Part shown: one piece after another, positions 24,351 to 32,631 of the stretch
How positions within the stretch are numbered: position 1 is the stretch's first letter
How the letters are laid out: each line of letters opens with the position of its first letter
From: a virus
Direction: 5' to 3' (one strand)
IMG/VR virus record: IMGVR_UViG_3300042502_002027
Coordinates: 26,365 to 90,364 of that record
Length of the DNA stretch: 64,000 nt
Translations under genes and position numbers: made by a program
Notes under the pieces: model-generated
What the model was told of the DNA's origin: nothing
What the model saw: the letters and a program-made list of their open reading frames with translations, nothing else
Databases searched by the model: none

Positions 24351-27300
24351 TTTTTTACATAATTTTTATTCAGTATTTCAGGACTGATTGGTTTATTGTT
24401 ATTTGTAATAAATTTGAATTCTTTTTTTGAAACCAAATTTTCTATTCTTTCGAAATTATTATCTTTAATTAAAAAGTTTTTTTCTCTATTTCTTAAAGGT
24501 GATTCATTTGATATGCTAGTCATAGCACCCATGAGCGCAAATAGATTAATATCACTTGGATCTGATTTAAATATTTCCATTAATTTAGCTGGTAGTTCAT
24601 CTAACCAATTATATTTGAACACTTTCCATTTTTCCATTAAATCAAAATATCTTTCATATATTAATTGTTCTGTCCATTTTGGGCTATGTTGACCAACAAC
24701 CTCAGGGCACATTAGTGTTTCAAATCCGTCATTTTGTAACCTTGACATTTGTTCAACTTCACAAGATATTATTTCTAAATTGTATGGGTATTTTTTTAAG
24801 ATGGTGTGTTTGTAGCCTTTTATACCGTAGATATCAAAATCTAAATGAACATCATTTAACATATGAGTAACTGTACTTATATTTTCTTCAGTTTTTATTA
24901 ACCTGTCATATATTTTTTCAATTGTATCTTCATATAAAATCATATCTTCATCAACTTGTATGTAGTAATCTGTTTTACAATCATCTATCATTTTTTGAAA
25001 TGCTTTAGACATTGGTGCTATGTCTTTTATTTCGATTAAATTAAATTTCACAGTTTGGTTTAATAAAGATTTTAAACAATCTTCATAATTTGGATTTTGA
25101 CCACATCTTATTATAAATACTGTTAAGTACTCTGATAAATCTTTAGAACTATTTGTAAATAAATTTGACTTTTCTTTTGATAAAATATTTAAGAAGAAGT
25201 TAGCAAATTTGTTGGCGGTTTTTTTGTAAGTAAAGTTTTCTAAAACAACCTCTCTTGCTTTTTTACCAACTTCTTTACATTCCGTTCTATTATTTTTAAG
25301 ATTATTAATTATTCTAATAAAGTCTTCTTTACTCTCACCTGTAAAACAAGGTATTAACTTAGATAATTCATTATCATTTCTAATTAACATTGGAACCTCA
25401 CAAAGACCTGCTTCTAAAAAAGTTTGTGGACCACCTTCTGATGTACTAAAGTTTATACATATATCAGCCTTATTATAATAATTAACAAGATCGTCGTTAT
25501 TAACGTTTGTACAGGTTATTAATTTTATATCAGCCTTGTTACAAATTTCAACTATATCCTCATAGTTTTTTACCTTTCTGTTAGTGTTACCTACAAAGAT
25601 TGCCGTAAATTCATTTTCTTTTACATTATCTATATGATAGAATTTTTCTTCATCAGCAGAATCGTGTATTATAGTTTGTGGATAATCCTGAGGTAAAAAT
25701 TTACATATAGAATTCTTTAAATAGTTATTAACAAAAACACCACCTCTACTTGCCTTGAAAAACTCAGAGATTTTTTCTTCACTAAAATATGAATTTTCTA
25801 GCCAAAAAGCTGAGTAACATCCTCTGATCACATTATCACCATCTGGTATACATCTTTCAGCTTCCCACATTACAAATATTAAATCCCATTCATCTGATAT
25901 AACGTTATCTCTTTTTTGATGTATATCTCTAGCGTACTTTATAGTGTATTCTATTTTATCTGGATATGGATTATATTTAACTACTGATTTTGCTATATTA
26001 TCAAATGCCCAATCTTTTACATCTGGTAATAATAGAATTTTTTTCTTTTTTATAATATTAAAATTTGAAAGATTCCATCTTACTAAATTTGAATATGTGA
26101 CTATATTTTTTGATTCTCTTATATCAGAGCTTTCAACATCAGATATCACTATATTTGGATAGAATGTATAGCACTTACCGTAATTATTTGATTGTATCTC
26201 GGATAATAAGTTATCTACAGATTTTCTTTTTGTTTCTAATAGATTTATCACATCGTCATATATTGATGATTCAATCGCATAAGCAAAGGTCCCTAGCGTG
26301 TTCTTACACAAGTAGAAACAATCTTTTTCTTCAATTCCGCTCCAGTTGAATTGACTAGCCCCTAAATAAACAATACTCCAATCTATTTTTGATATTTTTT
26401 TGATACTTTCTGTAAAGTCTTTACTAAATGTTATATCATCTTCAAAAATTAATATTCTTTTATAATTATTTATTTTTGCTGTTTTAATCAATTCTATGTG
26501 TGATAGTAGACAAGCTAGTGAGTTTTTATTTTCAATTAAGCCATTTAAACTAGCACTTTCACCGGTTAGTCTATTCGGATTATATTTATTTAGTATATTA
26601 TTAAATTCTTCATCACTAATTGTCAGACCATTTATTGCTTCAAATCTTTCAACTTCTATTAAGTTTTCATTAAATAATTTTTCAACTCTTTCCCATCTAT
26701 CTTTTTTATTTTGTAAATTAATACAATAGATTTTATCAAAGTATTTATTTATATCAAATGATTGTTCGGTTTCATTCAAAAATAATTCATTTTCTATAAA
26801 TCTTTTAGTTTTTCTACCTTCCCAGTTTTGACATGTTTGACCAAGATGTAGAACGGTCGTATTTAATTCGGTCTCGTTTTTATTAAATGTGTCTCTGAAT
26901 ATAATATCACTCCAGGCAGCATCATTTGAGTTTTCTGGAAAAATATTTGATTTTTTTTGAAATTTTTTAATATTAAACATTTGAAAGTATCCAAATCCTT
27001 TGGCTCTTTCTAATCTTCCTACATCTTTATTATTTAGAAAATCTAAAAATAGTTCATAACTATCAAGTATTAGTCTTTTACAAACTATTAAATTTTGATG
27101 AATTAAATTTGTTTTTTCTAATACTTCTAAGAAATCATCTTGTAAATAAATATCAGCATCTAATAGTAAAATCCATTCTGGATTTTTTAAAGATTTTATA
27201 CCTTCATTTATTGCTTTACCTTTATTGAAGATAGCTCCGTCTTCATACATTCTTTCCGTTATAATACAATTTGCTCCAAATTTTTTACATAATTCTTGAC

Positions 27301-27982
27301 AGATTATATCATTTTTTGATGTTACGACAGTTACGTTTGAAACTTTTGTCGTACTTTTAAGAGTTATTGACATAAAATCATTGTAGTTAACTGATACTAT
27401 AATAATGTCTAATTTAATATTTGTTTCATTTGATAACTCTTTTCGTCTTTTGTTTAAGTAAGACTCCTTTCGTCTCACATTTTTTTCTAACAAACTTCTT
27501 GATATATTTGGTTGTCTTTTTTCGGGTATTATATTATCTTCATTCTTTATTAATAGATTTTTTATTTCTATTAAAATTTTATTATTTGATGTGTTTATTC
27601 TTAATATACTATCTATGTTATCGCCCATTTCTAACTCAGTATTTTTATTAAAAATATAACAACCGTCATCTATTTTAATAGTTTTGTCTACAGGTGTTTC
27701 CAAATTTATTAGACTATTATTGAATTTAATAAATGGATTTGAGAATATAAATACATCATCATTATAAATTCTTTTACAATATTCAATTATTTCTCTATCT
27801 GTATAGCCATTTTTAATAACTAACTTAACTTTATTGTTTTTTGGTAATACAATATTTGTATTATTATAAAAAACAACTATATTTGATATAAAACTAATAT
27901 CTGAATTGCTGATTAAACATTCGATTAAATCTTTTTTATAGGCTTCGTTGGCAAATGGTGTTACTTTATTAATAAGAATCAT
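24347..27982 (-). CDS. Giant multi-domain glycosyltransferase
   Basis: This 1,211-residue protein contains four clear glycosyltransferase modules and possibly a fifth. Residues 1-150 are GT-A-like but degenerate. Residues 190-400 are GT-A with ILLLDADIYL (D275/D277). Residues 415-625 are GT25-like (FDKIYCINLQNKKDRWERV, ACLLSHIELI, ILIFEDDITF). Residues 645-935 are GT-B (FVGNTNRKVKNY, STSEGGPQTFLEAGL). Residues 950-1170 are a second GT2-like GT-A with YIQVDEDMIL. It could build a whole oligosaccharide on phage DNA, virion or host surface. It is the longest gene of the window and stands first in a leftward operon. Confidence 0.85.
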   Translation of the reverse strand: MILINKVTPFANEAYKKDLIECLISNSDISFISNIVVFYNNTNIVLPKNNKVKLVIKNGYTDREIIEYCKRIYNDDVFIFSNPFIKFNNSLINLETPVDKTIKIDDGCYIFNKNTELEMGDNIDSILRINTSNNKILIEIKNLLIKNEDNIIPEKRQPNISRSLLEKNVRRKESYLNKRRKELSNETNIKLDIIIVSVNYNDFMSITLKSTTKVSNVTVVTSKNDIICQELCKKFGANCIITERMYEDGAIFNKGKAINEGIKSLKNPEWILLLDADIYLQDDFLEVLEKTNLIHQNLIVCKRLILDSYELFLDFLNNKDVGRLERAKGFGYFQMFNIKKFQKKSNIFPENSNDAAWSDIIFRDTFNKNETELNTTVLHLGQTCQNWEGRKTKRFIENELFLNETEQSFDINKYFDKIYCINLQNKKDRWERVEKLFNENLIEVERFEAINGLTISDEEFNNILNKYNPNRLTGESASLNGLIENKNSLACLLSHIELIKTAKINNYKRILIFEDDITFSKDFTESIKKISKIDWSIVYLGASQFNWSGIEEKDCFYLCKNTLGTFAYAIESSIYDDVINLLETKRKSVDNLLSEIQSNNYGKCYTFYPNIVISDVESSDIRESKNIVTYSNLVRWNLSNFNIIKKKKILLLPDVKDWAFDNIAKSVVKYNPYPDKIEYTIKYARDIHQKRDNVISDEWDLIFVMWEAERCIPDGDNVIRGCYSAFWLENSYFSEEKISEFFKASRGGVFVNNYLKNSICKFLPQDYPQTIIHDSADEEKFYHIDNVKENEFTAIFVGNTNRKVKNYEDIVEICNKADIKLITCTNVNNDDLVNYYNKADICINFSTSEGGPQTFLEAGLCEVPMLIRNDNELSKLIPCFTGESKEDFIRIINNLKNNRTECKEVGKKAREVVLENFTYKKTANKFANFFLNILSKEKSNLFTNSSKDLSEYLTVFIIRCGQNPNYEDCLKSLLNQTVKFNLIEIKDIAPMSKAFQKMIDDCKTDYYIQVDEDMILYEDTIEKIYDRLIKTEENISTVTHMLNDVHLDFDIYGIKGYKHTILKKYPYNLEIISCEVEQMSRLQNDGFETLMCPEVVGQHSPKWTEQLIYERYFDLMEKWKVFKYNWLDELPAKLMEIFKSDPSDINLFALMGAMTSISNESPLRNREKNFLIKDNNFERIENLVSKKEFKFITNNNKPISPEILNKNYVKK

Positions 27983-28021
27983 ATTTGTTATATATAAAAA
28001 AATATTGTTTTTAACAGAAAA

Positions 28022-28423
28022 ATGGAGAAAAAAGTAGGAAGAATTGAAAATATTTCTTTTCCGGAACTTAAAATAGAAAAGATAAAGGCAAAAGTAGATA
28101 CTGGTGCTTATGGAGTTGCTTTACATGTTGATAGTATAAAACTTGAAGATGGTAAGTTATATTTTACAGTTGGTGATGAAGAGTTTTCTTATAATAAATT
28201 CAAAACTATTATAGTTAAAAATTCATTTGGTAAAGTTCAGAAAAGATTTTCTATATTTACTAAATTAACAATTGGTGATTCAATATATAAATTTTATGTA
28301 TCTTTAACAGATAGAAAAAAAATGAGATATCCTGTTTTAATAGGTAGAAGATTCCTTTACAAATTCAACTATTTAGTTGATGTAACAAAAAAGAATATAA
28401 ATGATAGAAATAAAAAGGTGTAA
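28022..28423 (+). CDS. Retropepsin-like protease (PF05618 / RimB-like)
   Basis: This 133-residue protein matches the family annotated as putative ATP-dependent zinc protease (PF05618), which has a retropepsin-like aspartic protease fold. It shows VGRIENISFPEL, KAKVDTGAYGVALHV with the DTGA active-site motif, VQKRFSIFTKLTIG, and MRYPVLIGRRFL at the end. In bacteria such proteins are near RimK-type ATP-grasp ligases, but none is adjacent here. Possible roles include processing of a glutamylated or peptide-tagged substrate. It overlaps the next gene by 23 nt. Confidence 0.8.
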   Translation: MEKKVGRIENISFPELKIEKIKAKVDTGAYGVALHVDSIKLEDGKLYFTVGDEEFSYNKFKTIIVKNSFGKVQKRFSIFTKLTIGDSIYKFYVSLTDRKKMRYPVLIGRRFLYKFNYLVDVTKKNINDRNKKV

Positions 28424-28931
28424 TTATATTACCGGAAATCCTTCAGACGTTTCTTATGCTGTTAAGAAAATAGTTGACTTCTTAGATATGGAGGGTAGAA
28501 ATCCGGTCTTATTTTGTAAACCAAGAAGTTCAAACTCTACTGCTACTACACTTAAATATTTAATGGAACCTAAAATAAACTTCAATAATATTGAAGATTT
28601 TACAGAAGTATTAAATAATAAAGGTAATCTATTTAGAGTTGATTTATTAGTATTCGATTTTTGGCATTTGAGTGTTTCTTCAATAATAGAATATAAACAA
28701 GTTATTGATAAATTAAATATTGATTATATAATATTAGCCAAAGAGTATCATTATAAATCATCTGAGGATGTTAATGATTATCATGTTAAAATTGAATCTA
28801 GAGAATTATATCACAGTGAATACTCAATAACTGATAAAATATCTGGATGGACTTCAAACTTAGAAAATTTATCAAAATCTTACATTCGTAATAAAAAAAT
28901 TGACGATATTTTCAATAAAAATGATGAATAA
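28401..28931 (+). CDS. Hypothetical, possible P-loop-like protein
   Basis: This 176-residue protein is unrecognised. An N-terminal NYITGNPSDVSYAVKKIVDFL segment followed by LFRVDLLVFDFWHL looks like a RecA-type fold with a Walker B-like strand, but no Walker A lysine is present. The general plan resembles the 158-residue protein at 35396. It is coupled to the retropepsin-like gene. Confidence 0.5.
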   Translation: MIEIKRCNYITGNPSDVSYAVKKIVDFLDMEGRNPVLFCKPRSSNSTATTLKYLMEPKINFNNIEDFTEVLNNKGNLFRVDLLVFDFWHLSVSSIIEYKQVIDKLNIDYIILAKEYHYKSSEDVNDYHVKIESRELYHSEYSITDKISGWTSNLENLSKSYIRNKKIDDIFNKNDE

Positions 28932-28963
28932 TTTTGTAATTGTTAATAAGTTGTTTATATTTG
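28932..28963 (+). promoter_or_regulatory. Bacteroidetes-type promoter before peptidase 2
   Basis: TTTTG (28932-28936), 19 nt, then TATATTTG (28956-28963). The ATG at 28988 follows by 24 nt. Confidence 0.6.
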
Positions 28964-28987
28964 TATAATAAATATAATTATACATTC

Positions 28988-30082
28988 ATGAGAATACGCA
29001 GAAAGTTTTTACAACTTACGAAATACACTTATCCACACGGCACAGAGGGATTTTTAAAATCATATCTTCCGGAAGGTACTAAAAAAGATGCCTATGGTAA
29101 TTTTTACTACCTAATTGGTGAGGATCCTACAACAATGTTTACTTGTCATTTAGATACTGCTTGTTCTAAACAAGTAAAAGTAAATCATGTTCAAACACAA
29201 AATATAATTAAGACTGACGGTTCTTCTATTTTAGGAGCCGATGATAAAGCAGGAATGGTTGTTATTCTTAATATGATTGAGAATAAAGTTCCAGGTCTTT
29301 ATTATTTCTTTATTGGCGAGGAAGTTGGTTGTGTTGGTTCTAGTAAATTAGCTCAAAATTGGGTAAATAGTGAATTCAGTTATACTATTTCTAAAGTTGT
29401 TTCTTTTGATAGAAGAAGTACCGGATCTGTTATTACACATCAATGGTATGGTCGTTGTTGTTCTGATGAATTTGCTGATGAATTATCTTTTAGATTAAAT
29501 GGAACCGGTCAAAGATTAAAACTTGAACCAGATGATACGGGTGTTTTAACAGACTCTGCCCAATTTATGGATATCGTACCAGAGTGTACTAATATTTCAG
29601 TTGGTTATATGTATGAACATACAACCGGTGAGTATCAAGATATTGAGTTTCTACAAAGACTTTGTAAAGCTGTTTGTTTAATTGATTGGGAATCACTTCC
29701 TGTTGAAAGAAATCCATATGATATTTCAAATGAAGATGATGATGATGATGATTTAGAATTTTCAACAGATGATGAAGTTTATTCAGAAGAATACTATTCT
29801 TACTTTTCGGTAAATGGTAAAACAAAGAAAATGTATATTGCTACTGATTTGATAAAAAAAGAAACTGAATTAATCAGAAATTATTTAACAAATAATGGTT
29901 ATGGTGATATGTATGGTATTACCTGGAATGGTCATAAGTGTTATGCTCAAAATGAAACAAATTGTTATGACTTTGTTGGCTCTCGTACAGATTTTATGGA
30001 TGTGATATCTGAATTGTGTTCAGTTCCTTTGAATAAGATTAAAGAGAAATTGAGAAATGATATTAGTCATTTAGTATTCTAA
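28988..30082 (+). CDS. M20/M42-like metallopeptidase, paralogue
   Basis: A 364-residue protein; ATG 28988 (MRIRRKFLQLTKYTYPHG) is preferred because a host-like promoter lies immediately upstream. It has TCHLDTACSKQ, GADDKAGM, IGEEVGCVGSS, VVSFDRRS and MYEHTTG, a full set of metal and catalytic residues of M20/M28/M42 peptidases. It lacks the 120-residue N-terminal domain of the 11.6 kb paralogue, but has an acidic insert (NEDDDDDDLEFSTDDE) and a different C-terminal ~95 residues. Substrate unknown. Terminates at a strong bidirectional terminator. Confidence 0.78.
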   Translation: MRIRRKFLQLTKYTYPHGTEGFLKSYLPEGTKKDAYGNFYYLIGEDPTTMFTCHLDTACSKQVKVNHVQTQNIIKTDGSSILGADDKAGMVVILNMIENKVPGLYYFFIGEEVGCVGSSKLAQNWVNSEFSYTISKVVSFDRRSTGSVITHQWYGRCCSDEFADELSFRLNGTGQRLKLEPDDTGVLTDSAQFMDIVPECTNISVGYMYEHTTGEYQDIEFLQRLCKAVCLIDWESLPVERNPYDISNEDDDDDDLEFSTDDEVYSEEYYSYFSVNGKTKKMYIATDLIKKETELIRNYLTNNGYGDMYGITWNGHKCYAQNETNCYDFVGSRTDFMDVISELCSVPLNKIKEKLRNDISHLVF

Positions 30083-30084
30083 AT

Positions 30085-30114
30085 AAAAAAAGAGAACTTA
30101 AAGTTCTCTTTTTT
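30085..30114. terminator. Bidirectional intrinsic terminator
   Basis: AAAAAAGAGAACTT / AAGTTCTCTTTTTT hairpin between convergent genes. Confidence 0.88.
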
Positions 30115-30115
30115 G

Positions 30116-30301
30116 TTATCCTAATATTAAACCAGGTGCTTTATATTGTTTTTGAGAAACTATCTCTAACATTTGATTAGTTGATAATTCATTTGGATTC
30201 CAACCTTTGTTTTTAGAGTATTCGTGTAAAAACTTTTCTCTTAACATGTTTATTTCTTCTTGAGATAAACTGGAATTCTTGATTAATTCTGAATCTTTCA
30301 T
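30116..30301 (-). CDS. Small hypothetical protein
   Basis: This 61-residue protein (MKDSELIKNSSLSQEEINML) has a helical N-terminal half and a C-terminal GWNPNELSTNQMLEIVSQ segment ending GLILG. I do not know the family. It is 15 nt downstream of the membrane protein gene on the same strand and ends inside a shared terminator, so it looks genuine. Confidence 0.6.
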   Translation of the reverse strand: MKDSELIKNSSLSQEEINMLREKFLHEYSKNKGWNPNELSTNQMLEIVSQKQYKAPGLILG

Positions 30302-30316
30302 AATTTTATTTAATTT

Positions 30317-30745
30317 TTATAATAAAAATAGGTATATAAATATTTGAGCTAAAACTCCAATTACCATACCTAATGTTCTTTTACTGTATGTAGTTAGTGG
30401 TGTGAATCTTGGAAATGTTTTAGACTCATCTTTCCATCTTTTTGGATAAGATCTTCCATCTAATTTATTTCTTGTATAGTAATAAGTTCCATTGTGAAAG
30501 AAATTAAACATTAAGAATATACAAGCCAAACAAAGTAGTGAAAACCAACCAAGTGTGTGTACCATGAAACCACCAGTTATTAACATAACTAAAACTCTTT
30601 GTAGGTTAAAGATAGGATTTATATCAAAATCACATACTCTTCTACTGTTATTTTCATAGTGCCAGTAGAAACCTTCTCTTACTCCTTCTGTTAGTGCGTA
30701 ACCAACCCAAATCAAATTTGTTAATATAAGTGTTATTAGTATCAT
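30317..30745 (-). CDS. Membrane protein
   Basis: This 142-residue protein has hydrophobic segments at about residues 1-17, 50-66, 67-83 and 125-142, with a polar, basic loop (TRNKLDGRSYPKRWKDE) near 92-110. No family recognised. Likely an inner-membrane protein of four spans. It is divergent from the Acb1-like gene, with both promoters in the 50-nt spacer. Confidence 0.6.
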   Translation of the reverse strand: MILITLILTNLIWVGYALTEGVREGFYWHYENNSRRVCDFDINPIFNLQRVLVMLITGGFMVHTLGWFSLLCLACIFLMFNFFHNGTYYYTRNKLDGRSYPKRWKDESKTFPRFTPLTTYSKRTLGMVIGVLAQIFIYLFLL

Positions 30746-30760
30746 ATACCTAATTATTTA

Positions 30761-30791
30761 TTGTATATATAAATTTTTATTTGTATCTTTG
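30761..30791 (+). promoter_or_regulatory. Bacteroidetes-type promoter, leaderless
   Basis: TTG (30761-30763), 20 nt, TATCTTTG (30784-30791). The ATG at 30796 is only 5 nt downstream, so the mRNA would be leaderless and probably made early by host sigma factor. Confidence 0.65.
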
Positions 30792-30795
30792 TTCC

Positions 30796-31269
30796 ATGTT
30801 AGAAATGAAAGGCATATTAGAATTCGACCCAGTTAACGTCACCAAGAAGCACTTAGCACAGTCTTCTTGGAAGAGAACTGCTATGGTTAGATTTGACTGT
30901 GAACTTTATGCTTACTACTCTTGGTTCTTAGAAAAAAGATTCAACTTAAAACTAAACAAACCTTTAAGAGGAACTCACTTAACTATCATAAACGATAGAT
31001 TTGAGTCTGATGAATTATATGCTCAAGCTCGTCAGTTATTTCACGGTAAAGAAATCACTGTAAAATATGATCCTGCTTTAATTCGTGCTAATCACAAAGG
31101 TCACTGGTGGATTGGAGCTGATAGTGATGACGCTAGAAACATTAGAAGTGTTATTGGATTAGATCCTAACCCTTACTTTGGTTTTCACATCACTGTTGGT
31201 TTGGCAACTCACTTACAATTAGAACACTCTAAATATATCTTAGACCAATGTATAAGATTCAACCTGTAA
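30796..31269 (+). CDS. 2H phosphodiesterase, anti-CBASS Acb1-like
   Basis: A 157-residue protein starting MLEMKGILEFDPVN (ATG 30796). It has two H-x-T motifs, PLRGTHLTIINDR and YFGFHITVG, the catalytic pair of the 2H phosphoesterase superfamily, plus the intervening GKEITVKYD, HWWIGADSDDARNI, and IGLDPNP that recall phage Acb1 (T4 gp57B family). Acb1 hydrolyses cyclic di- and tri-nucleotides to block CBASS defence. The host-type, leaderless promoter fits early expression. Alternative: a tRNA/RNA-end 2H enzyme of the LigT type. Confidence 0.68.
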   Translation: MLEMKGILEFDPVNVTKKHLAQSSWKRTAMVRFDCELYAYYSWFLEKRFNLKLNKPLRGTHLTIINDRFESDELYAQARQLFHGKEITVKYDPALIRANHKGHWWIGADSDDARNIRSVIGLDPNPYFGFHITVGLATHLQLEHSKYILDQCIRFNL

Positions 31270-31748
31270 TAGAACACATTCAGAAAGTCTATGGATTTGA
31301 AGTTGTTCCTTGTTCAATACCAAGGGACAACTTTCAATATTTTAAAAGAGGTATTTATATACTTATTCATAATAAAATAAGTAAGAAATTATTTTACTTT
31401 TTAAGAGATAAAGTTTCACCTATAAAGTTTTTAGATGAAAGACCTAAAGGTGAAATTTGGTTTCGCAAAAGAAATTCAGAAGGTAAAGTATCAATTGAAG
31501 TTGAGATAAAGCCTTTACCAACTTATCAGTTTATTTTTTCTAATGATTCATCTGGATTATTTCATCCAATAAATAAAGAAGGTGAAAACTATGAAGTTAA
31601 AATATATGAACAACTAAGTGATGTTGAGAATATAGAATTTCCACTTAATCACATCAATGGTAAAGAACAAGTAGATTATTACTTCTCAAAAGTAGATGAA
31701 TTAAAACAAATACTAAGAGATTATAAGTTAAAAAATATTCTAAACTAA
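31248..31748 (+). CDS. Hypothetical protein
   Basis: This 166-residue protein is unrecognised. It starts inside the Acb1-like gene (22-nt overlap) and its stop overlaps the DUF4326 start, so it is tightly coupled. It has an alpha/beta N-terminal region (YKIQPVIEHIQKVYGFEVVP) and a C-terminal lysine-rich helix. Confidence 0.55.
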   Translation: MYKIQPVIEHIQKVYGFEVVPCSIPRDNFQYFKRGIYILIHNKISKKLFYFLRDKVSPIKFLDERPKGEIWFRKRNSEGKVSIEVEIKPLPTYQFIFSNDSSGLFHPINKEGENYEVKIYEQLSDVENIEFPLNHINGKEQVDYYFSKVDELKQILRDYKLKNILN

Positions 31749-32098
31749 TGGATGATTTTTTTGATAGTTTTAAGGGTAAGCCTAAATATGACCATAAAGT
31801 CAAAGTAGTTCACTTTAAAAAAGAACACTTTGATATTTATATTGGTCGTTTACCAAATGGTAAGTATAATAAGTGGGCTTATCCTAAAGAACTGCGTGAA
31901 AGTTTTCCAGAAGGAACTCCAAGAAAAACAATCGTGGATGCCTATGAAGAGTATCTTCTCTCCAATAAAGAATTGATGAATGATTTACATGAACTAAAAG
32001 ATAAAGTTCTTGGTTGTTGGTGTAAAAATGAAGGCGGTGGTGGTAAATCTTGTCATGGTGATATTTTAGTTAAATGGGTAAAAAGGAATTGTAATTAA
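31748..32098 (+). CDS. DUF4326 protein
   Basis: This 116-residue protein carries the DUF4326 pattern: VKVVHFKKEHFDIYIGRLP at the N-terminus, TPRKTIVDAYEEYLL in the middle, ELKDKVLGCWCKNEGG then KSCHGDILVKWV at the end, with a conserved Cys/His cluster. The function of the family is unassigned. It is the last gene in the Acb1-like operon. Confidence 0.75.
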   Translation: MDDFFDSFKGKPKYDHKVKVVHFKKEHFDIYIGRLPNGKYNKWAYPKELRESFPEGTPRKTIVDAYEEYLLSNKELMNDLHELKDKVLGCWCKNEGGGGKSCHGDILVKWVKRNCN

Positions 32099-32100
32099 AT

Positions 32101-32616
32101 TTATTTAGTCTTACTTGAAATCCAAGCACTGGCTAGTATAGAAATAGTTAAGGCCATTGCGCCAGTAAAAACTCCCCAGAAATTATTATTTATAACACCA
32201 CTAACAATCATAAATATTGACAAAATTGGACCTCCAAGTCCAAAAATATATGAAAAGAATTTCAATAATTTCTCTTTAATATAGTCACCAAGACCTTCTT
32301 GAACCGCCTCAAGTTCTTTATCTTTATTTCTCATTATTATTTCTCTATCTAACCACTCTTTTACTAATACTGGATTTGTTAAATCTTCTAAAGTACATCC
32401 AAACTTTTCAGTTAATTTTTCTAACTCTTCAGAGACTTTTAATTTATCCAAACTATTCATTTTATTTATTATGTCAGTAGTCTCATGCTTAATTTTCACA
32501 TCTTCTTCTTTGTTTAAGTGTAAATCCTCAACATTATATTGATATAAATCTTTATCATGAAAATGTAGATGAGTAGTGTTCTCATTAAATTGTTTAAAGG
32601 TCTTTATTGATTTCAT
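32101..32616 (-). CDS. Membrane protein with capsid-targeting-like N-terminus
   Basis: This 171-residue protein starts MKSIKTFKQFNENTTHLHF, matching the recurrent N-terminal motif. A charged helical middle (HLNKEEDVKIKHETTD, LTEKFGCTLEDL) is followed by two membrane segments (about 118-140 and 145-165). It could be a virion-packed protein that inserts in a membrane on injection. It is downstream of the 620-residue internal-virion-like gene. Confidence 0.6.
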   Translation of the reverse strand: MKSIKTFKQFNENTTHLHFHDKDLYQYNVEDLHLNKEEDVKIKHETTDIINKMNSLDKLKVSEELEKLTEKFGCTLEDLTNPVLVKEWLDREIIMRNKDKELEAVQEGLGDYIKEKLLKFFSYIFGLGGPILSIFMIVSGVINNNFWGVFTGAMALTISILASAWISSKTK

Positions 32617-32631
32617 TCTAAATTTAATATT

